Origin: Thiohalocapsa sp. ML1
GTDB lineage: Bacteria; Pseudomonadota; Gammaproteobacteria; Chromatiales; Chromatiaceae
Length of the DNA stretch: 64,000 bases
NCBI RefSeq assembly: GCF_001469165.1
Contig: NZ_JABX01000001.1
Location: 62,001-126,000 of the forward strand
Reading direction: 5' to 3'
The first letter of the stretch is position 1; every line of letters begins with the position of its first letter. Made by a program: the position numbers and the translations under genes. Below the pieces are notes generated by a model that worked only from the letters and a program-made list of their open reading frames with translations, ran no database searches and was not told the DNA's origin. Shown one piece after another: positions 47,766 through 58,400 of the stretch.

Positions 47766-50700
47766 ATGTCCCCGACCCCCAGCCCAGCGCATGCCACCGC
47801 GACCGACTTCCTGTTCGACAACGAGGAGCTGCAAGCGCTGGCCGGCGAGGCGCTGCTGCGCCGCGCTTGGCGCCATACTCAGGACAAGCGCGTGGTCGCG
47901 GTCAAGTTCATCGACGGCGAGATCCAGGCCGACGTGGAGGACGAGGAGAGCGAAGAGCATCTGGCGCTGACCCTGGGCTATGACGCCGACGGCAACCTCT
48001 GGTACGCCTGCGACTGCGGCGGCGCCGACGCGGATGGCGGTCTCTGCGTGCACGCGCTGGCCGCGCTGCTCGCCTTCGGCACCGCGGAGCCGCCGGATGT
48101 CAAGCTCGGCGACGCCCTTGCCGCGGCCATCGCGGAACGGGTCAAGCGCGGACGTGCGGAGGTGCAGGTCGAGCCCGTCGCCGGCGAGCACGACGACGCG
48201 CCCTGGTTCGGCACGTGGCGCGCGCGCTCCATCGGCACCGGCGCGAGCCCGGTGCAATCCAACTGGCAGGTGCAGATCCGCTCGCTCACGGAGCGCGCCA
48301 ACCACTGCACCTGCCCGGATTTCGCGACCAACCAGCTCGGCACCTGCAAGCACATCGAGGCGGTGCTGCACCGCATCGGCAAGCGCAAGGACTTCAAACT
48401 GATCGGCAAGCAGCCCGCGCCGCGGCCCTACGTCTATCTGGACTGGCAGCGCGACGACGCCCCGCGCATCCGGCTGCACCGCTCCGCCGAGATCGCCGCT
48501 CACCTGGGGCCGGTGCTGGCACAGTGGTTCGACGCCGACGGCGCCTTCCGCGGCCGGCTGCCGGATGAGTTTCTCGCCTTCGCCGAGCAGCACGGCGGCG
48601 ATGAGCTCTTGATCGGCGACGATGCGCTGGGCTTCGCCCGCCGCCTCGCCGACGACGCCGCCCGGGAACTGCGCGCCCGCGACATCGCCGAGCGGATTCA
48701 GGCCGGCGGCGGCCGGCTGCCCGAGATCCGCGCCCGGCTCTATCCGTATCAGGTGGACGGCGTCGCCTTTCTGGTGGGCCGCGGCCGTGCGCTGCTCGCG
48801 GACGACATGGGCCTCGGCAAGACCCTCCAGGCCATCGCCGCCGCCCACTGGCTGCACCGCAACGACAACGTCGAGCGCGTGCTCGTGGTCTGCCCCGCCT
48901 CGCTCAAGTTTCAGTGGCAGCGCGAAATCGAGCGCTTCACCGGCGCCGCGGCGCACCTGGTGCAGGGGCCGGCCTCGGCGCGAGGCGTGCAGTACCGCAA
49001 GGGCAGCGGCTTCTACATCATCAACTACGAGCTGGTGCTGCGGGACTTGAGCGTCATCAACGAGACGCTGTCGCCCGATTTGTTGATCCTGGACGAGGCC
49101 CAGCGCATCAAGAACTGGCGCACCCGGATCGCCACCGCCATCAAGCGCATCCCCTCGCGCTATGCCTTCGTGCTGAGCGGCACCCCGCTGGAGAACCGCC
49201 TGGAGGATCTCTACAGCCTGATGCAGGTAGTGGACCCGCGCGTGCTCGGGCCGCTGTGGCGTTACATGGTGGACTTCCACATCACCGACGAGCGCGGCAA
49301 GGTGCTCGGCTACCGCAATCTGTCGGAGCTGCGCCGGCGCCTCGGGCCGGTCATGCTGCGCCGCGACCGCGCCTTGGTGCGCGACCAACTGCCGGACCGC
49401 ATCGAGCAGCGCCGCGACGTGCCGCTGTCGCCGAAGCAGGCAGAGATCCACGACGAGGCCGTCGCCGCCGCCGCGAAGCTCGCGCAAATCATGAAGCGCC
49501 GCCCGCTGACGCCGGCCGAGCAGAACCGCATGATGGCGTCGCTCCAGCGCGCCCGCATGGCCTGCGACGCCGCCGGGCTCGTGGACAAGGAGACCCGGGG
49601 CTCGCCGAAGCTCGACGAGCTGGCGAGCATCCTGGAGGAAGGCTGCCAGCTCGCCGGACTCAAGGCCGTGGTCTTCTCGCAGTGGGAGAAAATGGGCGAG
49701 ATGGTGGAGGAACAGGTCCGTCGCATGGGCTTAGGCTGCGTGCGCCTGCACGGCGGCGTGCCGAGCGCCAAGCGCGGTGCGCTGCTCGACAAGTTCCACG
49801 ACGACGACGCCTGCCAGGTGTTCATCTCCACCGACGCCGGCGGCACAGGCCTCAACCTGCAATGCGCGTCGCTGCTGGTGAACCTGGACGTGCCGTGGAA
49901 CCCGGCCGTGCTGGATCAGCGCGTCGCGCGCGTGCACCGGCTCGGCCAGCGCAACAAGGTCCAGGTCGTGCATCTGGTGGCCGCCGACGCCTACGAAGAG
50001 CACGTGCTGCGCCTGGTGCAGGGCAAGCGCGACCTGTTCGACAACGTGGTGGACATCGATGCCGACGAGGATGTTGTCGGCATGTCCAAGCGCCTTGCCG
50101 AGGTGCTGGCAGAGGATCTGGCCGGCGGCAGCGTCGCAGCAACACCCCCGCCCGCCGCCCTGCCGGCGGACGCGGCCACCCCGATGGCGCTCGCAGCCCT
50201 GGCCGACGCCGAGCCCGCCGGCGAGCTGGACGAGCCCGTGGAGCCCCCGGAGCCCGCGTCCGCAGCGGAGACCGCAGCAGCCGGCACCGGCACCGCCGTC
50301 GGCGCCGAGGTCCGCCGCTGCATCGAGCTGCTCCAGCGCCACTTCGGCCTGCGCATCGAGCGCATCCTGGCCGCCCGCGGCGGCCTGCTGGTGGTGCTCG
50401 ACCACGTGGACGACGCCGACGACGCGCGCGCCGCGGCCCTGTCGGAGCAGGTGCCCATCGCGCTCATCGACCGCCGCACGCTACGCGGGCTCGAGCGCCT
50501 GGGCACCGCATCACCCGTGGCCGAGGCGGCACCGCTCTACCAAGCCACTGCCGACGCCGAGCCCGCCGCACCCGCCGAGCCGCCGCTGTTGCGCCGCGCC
50601 CGCCAGAAGCTCGACGCCGCGGAGCTGCTGCTGCGCCAGGACTGCGTCGCCCCCGCTGCCGAGCTGCTGCTCGGCGCCCTGCTCAACGCCGCCGCCCTGC

Positions 50701-50930
50701 GTGCCGGACAGGACCAAGCGCCCGAGCCCGCCCGGGCCGCCGTCTGGCTCTACGCTGATGCCCTGCCCGCGGGCCAACTCCGCGCCGACGACGCGACGCT
50801 CATCCTGCGTGCGCACAGCCTGGCGCAGGCCAGCGACGACGTGCCGACGGCGCTGCTCGCCGCGCTGGCGGCGGATGTGGCGGCATTCGTCTCCGGCAGC
50901 GAGCTCGGCGCGTCACGTTTGCGGCCATAA
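47766..50930 (+). CDS. SWIM zinc-finger SNF2-family helicase
   Basis: The 1054-residue protein has two SWIM zinc-finger motifs (CDCGGAD...CVH at about 82-96 and CTCPDF...CKH at about 181-196), then the SNF2 motor: motif I ADDMGLGKT (345-353), motif II ILDEAQ (441-446), motif III SGTPLENR and motif VI RVHRLGQ. The C-terminal 200 residues are Ala/Pro-rich with a helical end. SNF2 motors translocate on double-stranded DNA and remodel nucleoprotein. GGAG precedes the ATG. It completes an operon with two ATPase genes. The heptamer repeat starts directly after the stop. Confidence 0.92.
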   Translation: MSPTPSPAHATATDFLFDNEELQALAGEALLRRAWRHTQDKRVVAVKFIDGEIQADVEDEESEEHLALTLGYDADGNLWYACDCGGADADGGLCVHALAALLAFGTAEPPDVKLGDALAAAIAERVKRGRAEVQVEPVAGEHDDAPWFGTWRARSIGTGASPVQSNWQVQIRSLTERANHCTCPDFATNQLGTCKHIEAVLHRIGKRKDFKLIGKQPAPRPYVYLDWQRDDAPRIRLHRSAEIAAHLGPVLAQWFDADGAFRGRLPDEFLAFAEQHGGDELLIGDDALGFARRLADDAARELRARDIAERIQAGGGRLPEIRARLYPYQVDGVAFLVGRGRALLADDMGLGKTLQAIAAAHWLHRNDNVERVLVVCPASLKFQWQREIERFTGAAAHLVQGPASARGVQYRKGSGFYIINYELVLRDLSVINETLSPDLLILDEAQRIKNWRTRIATAIKRIPSRYAFVLSGTPLENRLEDLYSLMQVVDPRVLGPLWRYMVDFHITDERGKVLGYRNLSELRRRLGPVMLRRDRALVRDQLPDRIEQRRDVPLSPKQAEIHDEAVAAAAKLAQIMKRRPLTPAEQNRMMASLQRARMACDAAGLVDKETRGSPKLDELASILEEGCQLAGLKAVVFSQWEKMGEMVEEQVRRMGLGCVRLHGGVPSAKRGALLDKFHDDDACQVFISTDAGGTGLNLQCASLLVNLDVPWNPAVLDQRVARVHRLGQRNKVQVVHLVAADAYEEHVLRLVQGKRDLFDNVVDIDADEDVVGMSKRLAEVLAEDLAGGSVAATPPPAALPADAATPMALAALADAEPAGELDEPVEPPEPASAAETAAAGTGTAVGAEVRRCIELLQRHFGLRIERILAARGGLLVVLDHVDDADDARAAALSEQVPIALIDRRTLRGLERLGTASPVAEAAPLYQATADAEPAAPAEPPLLRRARQKLDAAELLLRQDCVAPAAELLLGALLNAAALRAGQDQAPEPARAAVWLYADALPAGQLRADDATLILRAHSLAQASDDVPTALLAALAADVAAFVSGSELGASRLRP

Positions 50931-50986
50931 GGGCCAAGGCCTGAGGGCCAAGGGCCAAGGGCCAAGGGCCAAGGGCCAAGGGCCAA
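50931..50986. repeat. Tandem heptamer array, copy 6 (eight units)
   Basis: Eight heptamers follow each other, six of them exactly GGGCCAA, directly after the stop of the SNF2 gene. Unlike other copies it has no inverted arm. It is the longest run in the window. Confidence 0.85.
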
Positions 50987-51019
50987 GGGCCCAAAGAGGG
51001 CTTCGCGACCCTGCGCCGA

Positions 51020-51742
51020 CTAAACGGCCTCGTCCAGCGCAGCGGACGCCTGCTTGGCCTCGGCCTTTGCCGGTCCCTCCTGTCGCGTACGCAATAGCTC
51101 CTGGGCCGGAAAGCCCTTGTCCGCGAACTCCGCGAACCAGCGCTGGATCTGCTCCTCCGGCGGGTTCGGGTCGCGGGCGAGCACCCAGCCGCGCTTGCGG
51201 GTCGGCTGGCCAACCAGCGCATAGTCGTAGTCTTCGCCGAGGCCGATGATCCAGTAGTCATCCCAGAGCACGTGCACGCCGTACAGGGTGCGGAAGCTGA
51301 TCTCCAGGCGCGCGTTGCTGCCGCGGTCCACGACTCGGGCCACCCCCTTGGCGGTACCGAGGTTGCCGCCCTCGTGCGTGCAACGGTTGGTGACATAGAC
51401 CATGTCGTCCTCGCCCAGCACGTAGTCCGCCTGCACGTCCTTGACGCAGCGACGCTGCGTGAAATAGGGCAGTCGCGCGATCTCGTACCAGCGACCCATG
51501 TAGCGGCGAAGATCCACGAACGGCGCCGTCGCCGGCGCCATCAGGTGCACTTTCGGCTTGCGCAGCCGGGTGCTGACGATGACCTGCGCCTCGCCCTCGG
51601 GCTTGTCCGCCGGCGCGGAGTAGATCTCTTCCGCCCAAGTGTCGAGGCTGCGAGCCGGGCGGCGGCGCGCACGGCGCGGCTTGGCGACTGCGGTCGGCGG
51701 CCCCGGCTGTTCCGGCCCTGAGCCGAATCCGTCGTTCTTCAT
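51020..51742 (-). CDS. Lipocalin-family protein
   Basis: The 240-residue protein contains YMGRWYEIARLPYFTQRRC, the first lipocalin motif (GxW), followed by VQADYVLGEDDMVYVTNRC, WIIGLGEDYDYALVG and the Blc-type end. An N-terminal extension of about 80 residues is disordered and basic (RRARRRPARS), and there is no lipoprotein signal, unlike bacterial Blc. It may bind a lipid in the cytoplasm or be exported by another path. It lies on the opposite strand between two putative defence operons. Confidence 0.85.
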   Translation of the reverse strand: MKNDGFGSGPEQPGPPTAVAKPRRARRRPARSLDTWAEEIYSAPADKPEGEAQVIVSTRLRKPKVHLMAPATAPFVDLRRYMGRWYEIARLPYFTQRRCVKDVQADYVLGEDDMVYVTNRCTHEGGNLGTAKGVARVVDRGSNARLEISFRTLYGVHVLWDDYWIIGLGEDYDYALVGQPTRKRGWVLARDPNPPEEQIQRWFAEFADKGFPAQELLRTRQEGPAKAEAKQASAALDEAV

Positions 51743-52036
51743 GCTGTGATCGAATCTCGTTGCGTGGTCTGGCACTACGGCCCGCTGGTAAACGCCGTGG
51801 CCGGCCGTAGCGCTGTCGCACCGACCCGGACGGCCGGCGGCAAAAGGCGAACATTGTACGGTTTGGGCACGCGCACAAGCCATGACCGCTGCCGGATCAT
51901 CGCGCGGCGAGGCACGAGTAGGGGTGGCGCAGGTAGATGCGCTACGGCACGCACTACCATTCACGAGACGTTCTGCGCCGGCCGTCGTCATATACTATTC
52001 GTGCTGCCGTGATCTGATCGCCGCGAGGAGCCTGCG
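51743..52036. other. Divergent region between lipocalin and DruH-like gene
   Basis: This 294-base region contains a TATACT (51991-51996) that could be a -10 element for the plus-strand operon, with no convincing -35, and the strong GAGGAG before ATG 52037. It holds no gene. Confidence 0.35.
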
Positions 52037-55000
52037 ATGCCGCTTGCGCAATTTCTGTTCACACATACCCGTCAGACGCAACCGGACGGTCGTCCGCTCT
52101 ATGCCTATCGGGCAACCGATCATGCCTTCGACGACTTGAGGGCCGTCGTGATCGAACGGCTCAGAACCAGCCGAAGCGCCATCGAGCTTCCAGCCGCGTT
52201 CTGTCTCTTCGCTGCCGAGACGTTCCGGCGCGAGCATGCGGGCGGCCCCTGGACCTGGGAAACTATTTTTCAGCCGCTCGGGCTGCCGGCACCGCCACAG
52301 CCGCAGATTGGGGTCTGGGTCGAGCAGGGGCTTAAGTTCTGGCAGCGTCCCCTGTTGATCGGCGGTGGGGGACAGCGCCTTTTTCTCGTCACCATCGCCT
52401 GCGAAGGCGGTCTGCCGCTGCGTCTGCTGGCACAGCAGGACGCGCACCTAACGCGATTTTTCCGCGCCGTGTTGGAAGGCTACTTTCGGGCCGGCCAAGG
52501 TGGTTCCGATGTGGCTCTCGCCCAAGCGCGGCAGCATGTGGCAAGGCTGCCCGCGAGCTTGCGCCAAGAACCGGTCCTACAGTTGGCCGGACAGCTCGTC
52601 GTCCGCGTGGCGGAGCTGCAAGGGCTGGTGGGCGCGGTGCCCGATCCCATCGCGGCGCTGGACCAATGCAACCCGCAATGGCGTCGGACCTTGCCGCTGC
52701 GGCTGGACGATCAGGTGGCCCAGCGTCTGCTGACGGGCTTGATCCGCCACTCCGAGGAACTGGCGCGGCAGGCGCGCGGACAGCCGCGCTGGTGCGGGGT
52801 GCTTCGCCCCACTGCAGAGGGCTGGTGCTTGCAGCGGCGCTTGGAATTCCCGGAGTACGCAACCCCGGACCAAATCGCCGCTTGGGCGATGCGAGAGCCA
52901 CCGACCGCGGCGCGGCTGCGACTGTTGCTGGCGGGCATGCATGGCATGGAGGCGATCGCCTGGCTGACTCGCGTCGAGGAGTCGGCGAGCCCCGCACGCT
53001 ATCGTCTGGAATGGCTTCGACGCGGCGGCGTCGCGACGGCCGGTGATGCGCTCATGGAGACATCGCGTCTGATGCTGAGCGACGACGAAACGGAGTCCGT
53101 GTTGCCGGCAATCGACGAAGACCCCTGGGGGCCTTTGCCCTGGGTCTTCATCCAGCGCGGGCGGTCCGGTCAATGGCAGTGGTTGGCCGAGGGGCAAGTT
53201 CGCACGCGCGACCCGCAGGTGCTGGTTCTGGTGCCCCCGGGGATGGCGCCCTGTGGAACTGCCGACGACGGCGTTTTTGAGTCCAAGGGGCGGTTGGCTC
53301 TCCCGGATCGGCTCGTTTACGTGGTCTCCGGCACGGCCGCGTTCGCCGACCCGGAGCAGCAGCGCTGGCACATCCGCTGCGGCCAGCAGACCGATTCCGC
53401 CGGCAGCTATGTCCTCAGCGGCCGCCGACTCGCGCTCGCGGGGACGATAAAGCCCCTCCATCTCGGGCTGCCTGCGTTTCAGGTGCTTGATGACCTAGGT
53501 GGCCGCACCGAGGCGCCCGGCAGCGTCCAATGGCGCCCGGTGGGCGACGGCGGGGCTTGGCGTCCGCGCACCGAGCCCGGTCACGGACTGCTTTGGTTAC
53601 GGTTGCTCGGCGTCGATGGCGTGGAATGCTGCCGGCGGCAGATCCACGTCCTCCCGCGACAGTTTCAAGTGTCGCCTGTCATCGGCAGCGCCGGGCAACC
53701 GGGTGTGTTGCGCCTTACGTCGCTCGCCGGCGCGGATGTGTCCGTGCGGGCGGAGGTCAACGGCGAGCCATTGGTGGCGGTGCGGGGCGCGGACAGCGCC
53801 GAGATCCGCTGTCCGGTGACGACGGGCCGGACGCCGGAGCCCGTGCCCATCACGCTCGCGTGGCCGGACGCCGAGCCGCTGGTCCTGACGCTGCCGTATC
53901 CGCAACGTGGCGCCTTCTTCGCGCTTGCCGGGCGTGTGCTACCGCCCGACGACTGCATTGCGCTGGATCGCCTGGCCGGACTACAAGTCGTGGTGCAGGA
54001 TGCAGCGAGTGGTGCCGCGCATTGGCTCAGGATCGAGCTGGTCGGCGGCGATGCCGCGCTGCCGCCGTTTCAGCAGCGATTGCCGGCCTTGGAACAGGGG
54101 CGCCTGGACTGCGCGCTGTATCGCTGGCAGGCGCGCATCGCCTCGCTGCTTGCGAGCGCCGGCGCCCTGGAGGACCAGGTGCGGCTGATCGTCGAGACCG
54201 GCAGCGGACAGCGTTTGGCACAGGTTCGGGTCGCCCGTTTCGATGCCTGGATCGAGCCGGACCGCAACCGTGGCGTGGTGGGCTTGCCGGAGGGAGTCGT
54301 CGCAAGGCTCGATGCCGGCTGGCGCGAGCGTGTCCGGGTCGGAATGATCCCGCTGTGGGAACCGACCGCGGTACCGATCGAGCTGGCGCATTGCGCCAAC
54401 GGCGAGCCCTCTTGGGCGATTCCGGACGGGCTGGAGTCTGGACCTTGGTGGGTGCTCGCGAAGGACGGCGACTGGTCCCGATTCAGGCCGTTGCTCTGGT
54501 CGGTGGCGCCGGCTCCGCCCGCCGATGCCGCGGAGGAGACAGCGCCATCGGCACTGACGGCGGCCATCCGCGAACCCGATCCGCAGGTGCGCGCGGCAGC
54601 GATCGGACACGCGCTTGCTCTGTTGGCGGCCGATCCGGCGCATCCCGATTGGGACTTGCTCTCGGGATTCGTTGCGCTGACAAGAACGCTGCCCGCGACT
54701 TCCCTCGACGCGATCTGTGCGCTGACGCGAAGGCCCGCGGCCCTTGCCCGGCTCTTGCTGCGCAGCGACGAGCAGGGCTTTGCGGCGGTCTGGGCTCTGT
54801 CCGAGCAACTGCCGTTCCTGTGGATGCTGCTGCCTGTCGCTGACTGGCGCGCCGCGGCGGCCGGTTATTTCCAGTGGCTGCGGCAGAGCTTGGCCGGTAT
54901 CGAGTGCGCCGACGCTGTCGCCTTCGGGCAGTTCGAGCACTTCCGCGATCGCGTTGCGGCGCGGCGCCCCTATTGGCGGGCGCTTTGCGACTGGTTGCAG

Positions 55001-55417
55001 GAACAGGTGTTTGCGGAACGCCCATTGCCCGCAAGCAGCGAGCTGCGCCGGGCACGCGCCGACACCCGCTGGGTGGATGAGCTCATCGAGGGCGAGGAAG
55101 CAGCGCTCCAAGGGCGCCACGACGCGGATGCGCGTTGGCCGGACGGCCCCGAGGTCATGGCGCAGATGATGGCTGTAACGGGCTGGATGCGGGGTTACCG
55201 CTATGCCCACCTGGCCGGCTTCTATCGACCGGTTCGCCAGGCCCCGTTCGCAGCGGCCCACATTGCGCTCAGCGGCAGCGAGCCTGCTGCCCGTTTGAGT
55301 CACGAGCTGCGGCTGTTGCGGGCCTTCGATCGCGAATGGTTCGACCGCGTTCACGCCATTGCCTTGACCATCGGCCTTGCGGAGCTGCCGCCGGTCGATC
55401 ATGCACCGGGGAGCTGA
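52037..55417 (+). CDS. druH: DruH-like protein (Druantia type III candidate)
   Basis: The 1126-residue protein has no known catalytic motif. Its start (LPAAFCLFAAETFRREHAGG followed by WTWETI) and its length match the DruH family (STY4851/ECs_5259 type), the first gene of Druantia type III anti-phage loci. The stop at 55417 is one base from the ATG of a large DUF1998 helicase, which is the expected partner. The body is rich in beta strands, with many short repeats of 'R.L.L.....V'. The role of DruH in defence is not known. GAGGAG precedes the ATG. Assignment is from memory of the family and context. Confidence 0.68.
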   Translation: MPLAQFLFTHTRQTQPDGRPLYAYRATDHAFDDLRAVVIERLRTSRSAIELPAAFCLFAAETFRREHAGGPWTWETIFQPLGLPAPPQPQIGVWVEQGLKFWQRPLLIGGGGQRLFLVTIACEGGLPLRLLAQQDAHLTRFFRAVLEGYFRAGQGGSDVALAQARQHVARLPASLRQEPVLQLAGQLVVRVAELQGLVGAVPDPIAALDQCNPQWRRTLPLRLDDQVAQRLLTGLIRHSEELARQARGQPRWCGVLRPTAEGWCLQRRLEFPEYATPDQIAAWAMREPPTAARLRLLLAGMHGMEAIAWLTRVEESASPARYRLEWLRRGGVATAGDALMETSRLMLSDDETESVLPAIDEDPWGPLPWVFIQRGRSGQWQWLAEGQVRTRDPQVLVLVPPGMAPCGTADDGVFESKGRLALPDRLVYVVSGTAAFADPEQQRWHIRCGQQTDSAGSYVLSGRRLALAGTIKPLHLGLPAFQVLDDLGGRTEAPGSVQWRPVGDGGAWRPRTEPGHGLLWLRLLGVDGVECCRRQIHVLPRQFQVSPVIGSAGQPGVLRLTSLAGADVSVRAEVNGEPLVAVRGADSAEIRCPVTTGRTPEPVPITLAWPDAEPLVLTLPYPQRGAFFALAGRVLPPDDCIALDRLAGLQVVVQDAASGAAHWLRIELVGGDAALPPFQQRLPALEQGRLDCALYRWQARIASLLASAGALEDQVRLIVETGSGQRLAQVRVARFDAWIEPDRNRGVVGLPEGVVARLDAGWRERVRVGMIPLWEPTAVPIELAHCANGEPSWAIPDGLESGPWWVLAKDGDWSRFRPLLWSVAPAPPADAAEETAPSALTAAIREPDPQVRAAAIGHALALLAADPAHPDWDLLSGFVALTRTLPATSLDAICALTRRPAALARLLLRSDEQGFAAVWALSEQLPFLWMLLPVADWRAAAAGYFQWLRQSLAGIECADAVAFGQFEHFRDRVAARRPYWRALCDWLQEQVFAERPLPASSELRRARADTRWVDELIEGEEAALQGRHDADARWPDGPEVMAQMMAVTGWMRGYRYAHLAGFYRPVRQAPFAAAHIALSGSEPAARLSHELRLLRAFDREWFDRVHAIALTIGLAELPPVDHAPGS

Positions 55418-55418
55418 C

Positions 55419-58400
55419 ATGCCGCAGCAGGACCGCTTTCTCTCCGCCCTCGTGGCGCAGCTCGGCCGGCGCGGGACTCGTGCCGTTCTCGGGTTGCGCG
55501 GCTTTCGCAGCGACCCGCTGCGGGAGTACCTGCGGGCCTGCCTGGGCCAGCCACCGGGACAGCCGGGCGCGCTGCTGGCGGACCCCGTGCTCGAGGCGAG
55601 CTTCGGATGGCAGCCGGCCGACGTCACCCTCGGCGGGCTGACCGGCACGCTGCTGCACCCGGATTTGGTGCGCGCGTTGCGGGAGCCGGAGCGGGTGCCG
55701 GGGGGCGAGGACTACCGCTTCCCTGCCCGCCGCCGGCCCTACAGGCACCAGTTGCAGGCCTGGCAGGCCGCGCGCGACGGCCTGTCCGTGCTGGTCACGA
55801 GCGGTACCGGCTCCGGCAAGACGGAGTGCTTCCTGATCCCCATCCTCGACGACCTGGCGCGCGAGCTTGAAGAGCGACAGGGTGCGCCGCTGACCGGCAT
55901 TCGCGCGATCTTTCTCTATCCGCTGAACGCGCTCATCAAGAGCCAGCAGGAGCGGCTCATCGCCTGGACCGGCCCCTTTGCGGGCGGCCTTCGGTTCTGC
56001 CTCTACAACGGCGACACGCCCGAGCATGGCCACGCGCAACGGCCCTGCGAGGTGCCGGATCGCCGCACGCTGCGCAACGACCCGCCGCCGCTCTTGGTCA
56101 CCAACGCCACCATGCTGGAGTACATGCTGGTGCGCAACGAGGACCGGCCGATTCTGGACCAGTCGCAGGGGCGCTTGCGCTGGGTCGTCATCGACGAGGC
56201 CCACAGCTACATGGGCTCCCAGGCGGCCGAGCTGACCTTGTTGCTGCGACGGGTGCTGCACGCCTTCGGCGCCCGCGCCGAGCAGGTGCGCTTCATTGCA
56301 ACCTCGGCCACACTTGGCGACGGCACCGACTCATCCCGTGCACGGCTGGCCGAATTTCTCGCCGACGTGGCCGGCGTCGGTCTCGACCGAGTACAGGTCG
56401 TACAGGGACATCGGGAGGTGCCGGCGCTACCTGCGGAGCTGATGGCCCGAGATGAACCTTGCGGAACTCTCGCGGAGGTGCGCGCGCAGACGCCGGCGGA
56501 ACGCTTCGCGTCCTTGGCCGGCGATGGACGTTTCCGAGGGCTGCGCGCTCACCTGGTCGAGCGGCCCGATCGCTTGAGCCGGCTCGCGACCGTCCTGCTT
56601 GGGCGCGACGACACCGATGCGCGTCTGGAGACGCTGGAATGGGCCGACCTATGCACCCAGTCCGTCACTGCGCAGGGACAGCCCTTCCTGCCGCTGCGCG
56701 CCCACCTGTTTCAGCGCACCATCGCGGGCCTCTGGGCATGCGCCAACGATGCCTGTCCCGGTCGCCAGAACACCCGCTTGGACGACCCGGCCTGGCCCTT
56801 TGGCGCGCTGTTTTTCGAGCGCCGACAACACTGCCCCCACTGCGAGATGCCCGTCTTCGAGCTGGTGCAGTGTGACGAGTGCGGCGCCGAGTATCTCGCC
56901 GCCGCCGAAGCGCATCGGGACGGCCAGGAGTGGCTGGAGCCCCAGCGCTACGAGCAGGATGAGGACGATTTCCAGCAGGAACTGGAGCCGATCACCGACG
57001 ACGAGGCCGACGGTGACGCCGCGCCGGCGGCGCCGGCCGTCCAGTTGCCACGCCTCTTGACCAGCCGCGATCGGGCCACGCAAGCGTCCTGGGGGCTCGG
57101 CAGCGACGGCCGGCTCGACCCGACCGGGCAGCAAGGGGTCGCGGTGCACCTGCGCTTTCCCGGCAGCCACGGCCTTGAATGCGCCGTCTGTCACGAGCGC
57201 TCGCGGGACCGGGCGCTATTCCGACCGGTGCGCATCGGCGCGCCATTCATGCTCGGCACCGCCATCCCCGCGCTGCTGGAGGCCATGCCGCCCAGTGCGA
57301 CACCCGCGGACCCCAGGCCGCTGGACGGCCGGCGCCTGATCACCTTCACCGACAGCCGGCAGGGCACCGCACGCTTCGCGGCCAAGCTCCAGCAGGAGGC
57401 GGAGCGGGACTACGTTCGCAGCTTCATCTACCACCAGTTGGCGAGCGCCGTGCCGAGCCCCGATCCCGCAGCAATCGAGCAGTTGCGCCGCGAAGTGGAG
57501 CAGCTAGGCCCCCTGGCCGAAGGCAACGCCGTGGTGCGCGGCATCCTGGAGCAGAAGCGCCAGGAGCTCGATCGCATCCAAGCCCCGGCGCTTGGTGCGC
57601 TCCCGTGGTCCGAGCTGGAGAACAAGCTCTTGGCCACCGACGAGCTCCGCTCCTGGGTATTGCCGGAGCTGGGCACGCTGACCTTTGGGCTGCTAAATGA
57701 GCGGCAGTTGGTCCACCTGTGCCTGCTGCGCGAGTTCTTCCTACGCCCACGGCGGCAGTTCTCGCTGGAAGGTCTCGGACTGGTCCAGCTTCGCTACCCG
57801 GCGCTGGCCCATGCGGCGGCTCCGGCGGCGGCTCGCCAGCGCGGCGTGAACGATGAGGAATGGCGCACGCTGCTCCAAGTCGCGGTGGACTACTGGTTGC
57901 GCAGCGGGCGGCCGGCGGTGCAGGCGACCGACGATATCGTTCGCTGGCTCGGTTTCCCTGCCCGGGCGAGCTTTCTGGTGCAGCCGGGGGTCGCGGTCAC
58001 GAACCGCCGGGTGCAGCGCCCATGGCCGTCGACCCGGTCTGCGTTTGCCGGTCGGAATCGGCTGATTCGGCTGCTTTCACATGCCTTCTCGCTGGAATTG
58101 GCCAACCCCGAGCACGCGCGCGTTCTCGACGAGCTGTTAATCAAGATCTGGGATGGCCTGGGACCGCTCCTGTCGCCCACTGCGGACGGTTTCCAGCTTG
58201 AGCTCCACACCAAGGCCGTGCTGAGCGAGGTCCGAGAGGCCTGGTTCTGCCCGGTGACCCGGCGCCTGTTGCCGGCGGCGTTCTGTGGCATCACGCCTTA
58301 TCTGCCGCCGCTGCCGGGGCCGGATGCGCTGGCGCGCTGTCAGCCGCTCACGATGCCCCGCCTGCCGCACCCGTTTTGGCGCGGCCAGGGGGCCGAGGCG

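Noticed and set aside
46319-47821. Antisense open frame of 500 codons over the TPR-ATPase gene
   Set aside because: No motif, Arg/Pro-rich composition and no start signal. The plus-strand reading explains the sequence.
53981-55648. Antisense open frame of 555 codons over the DruH-like and DruE-like genes
   Set aside because: It crosses two genes that fit each other in order and spacing, and its product has no recognisable feature.
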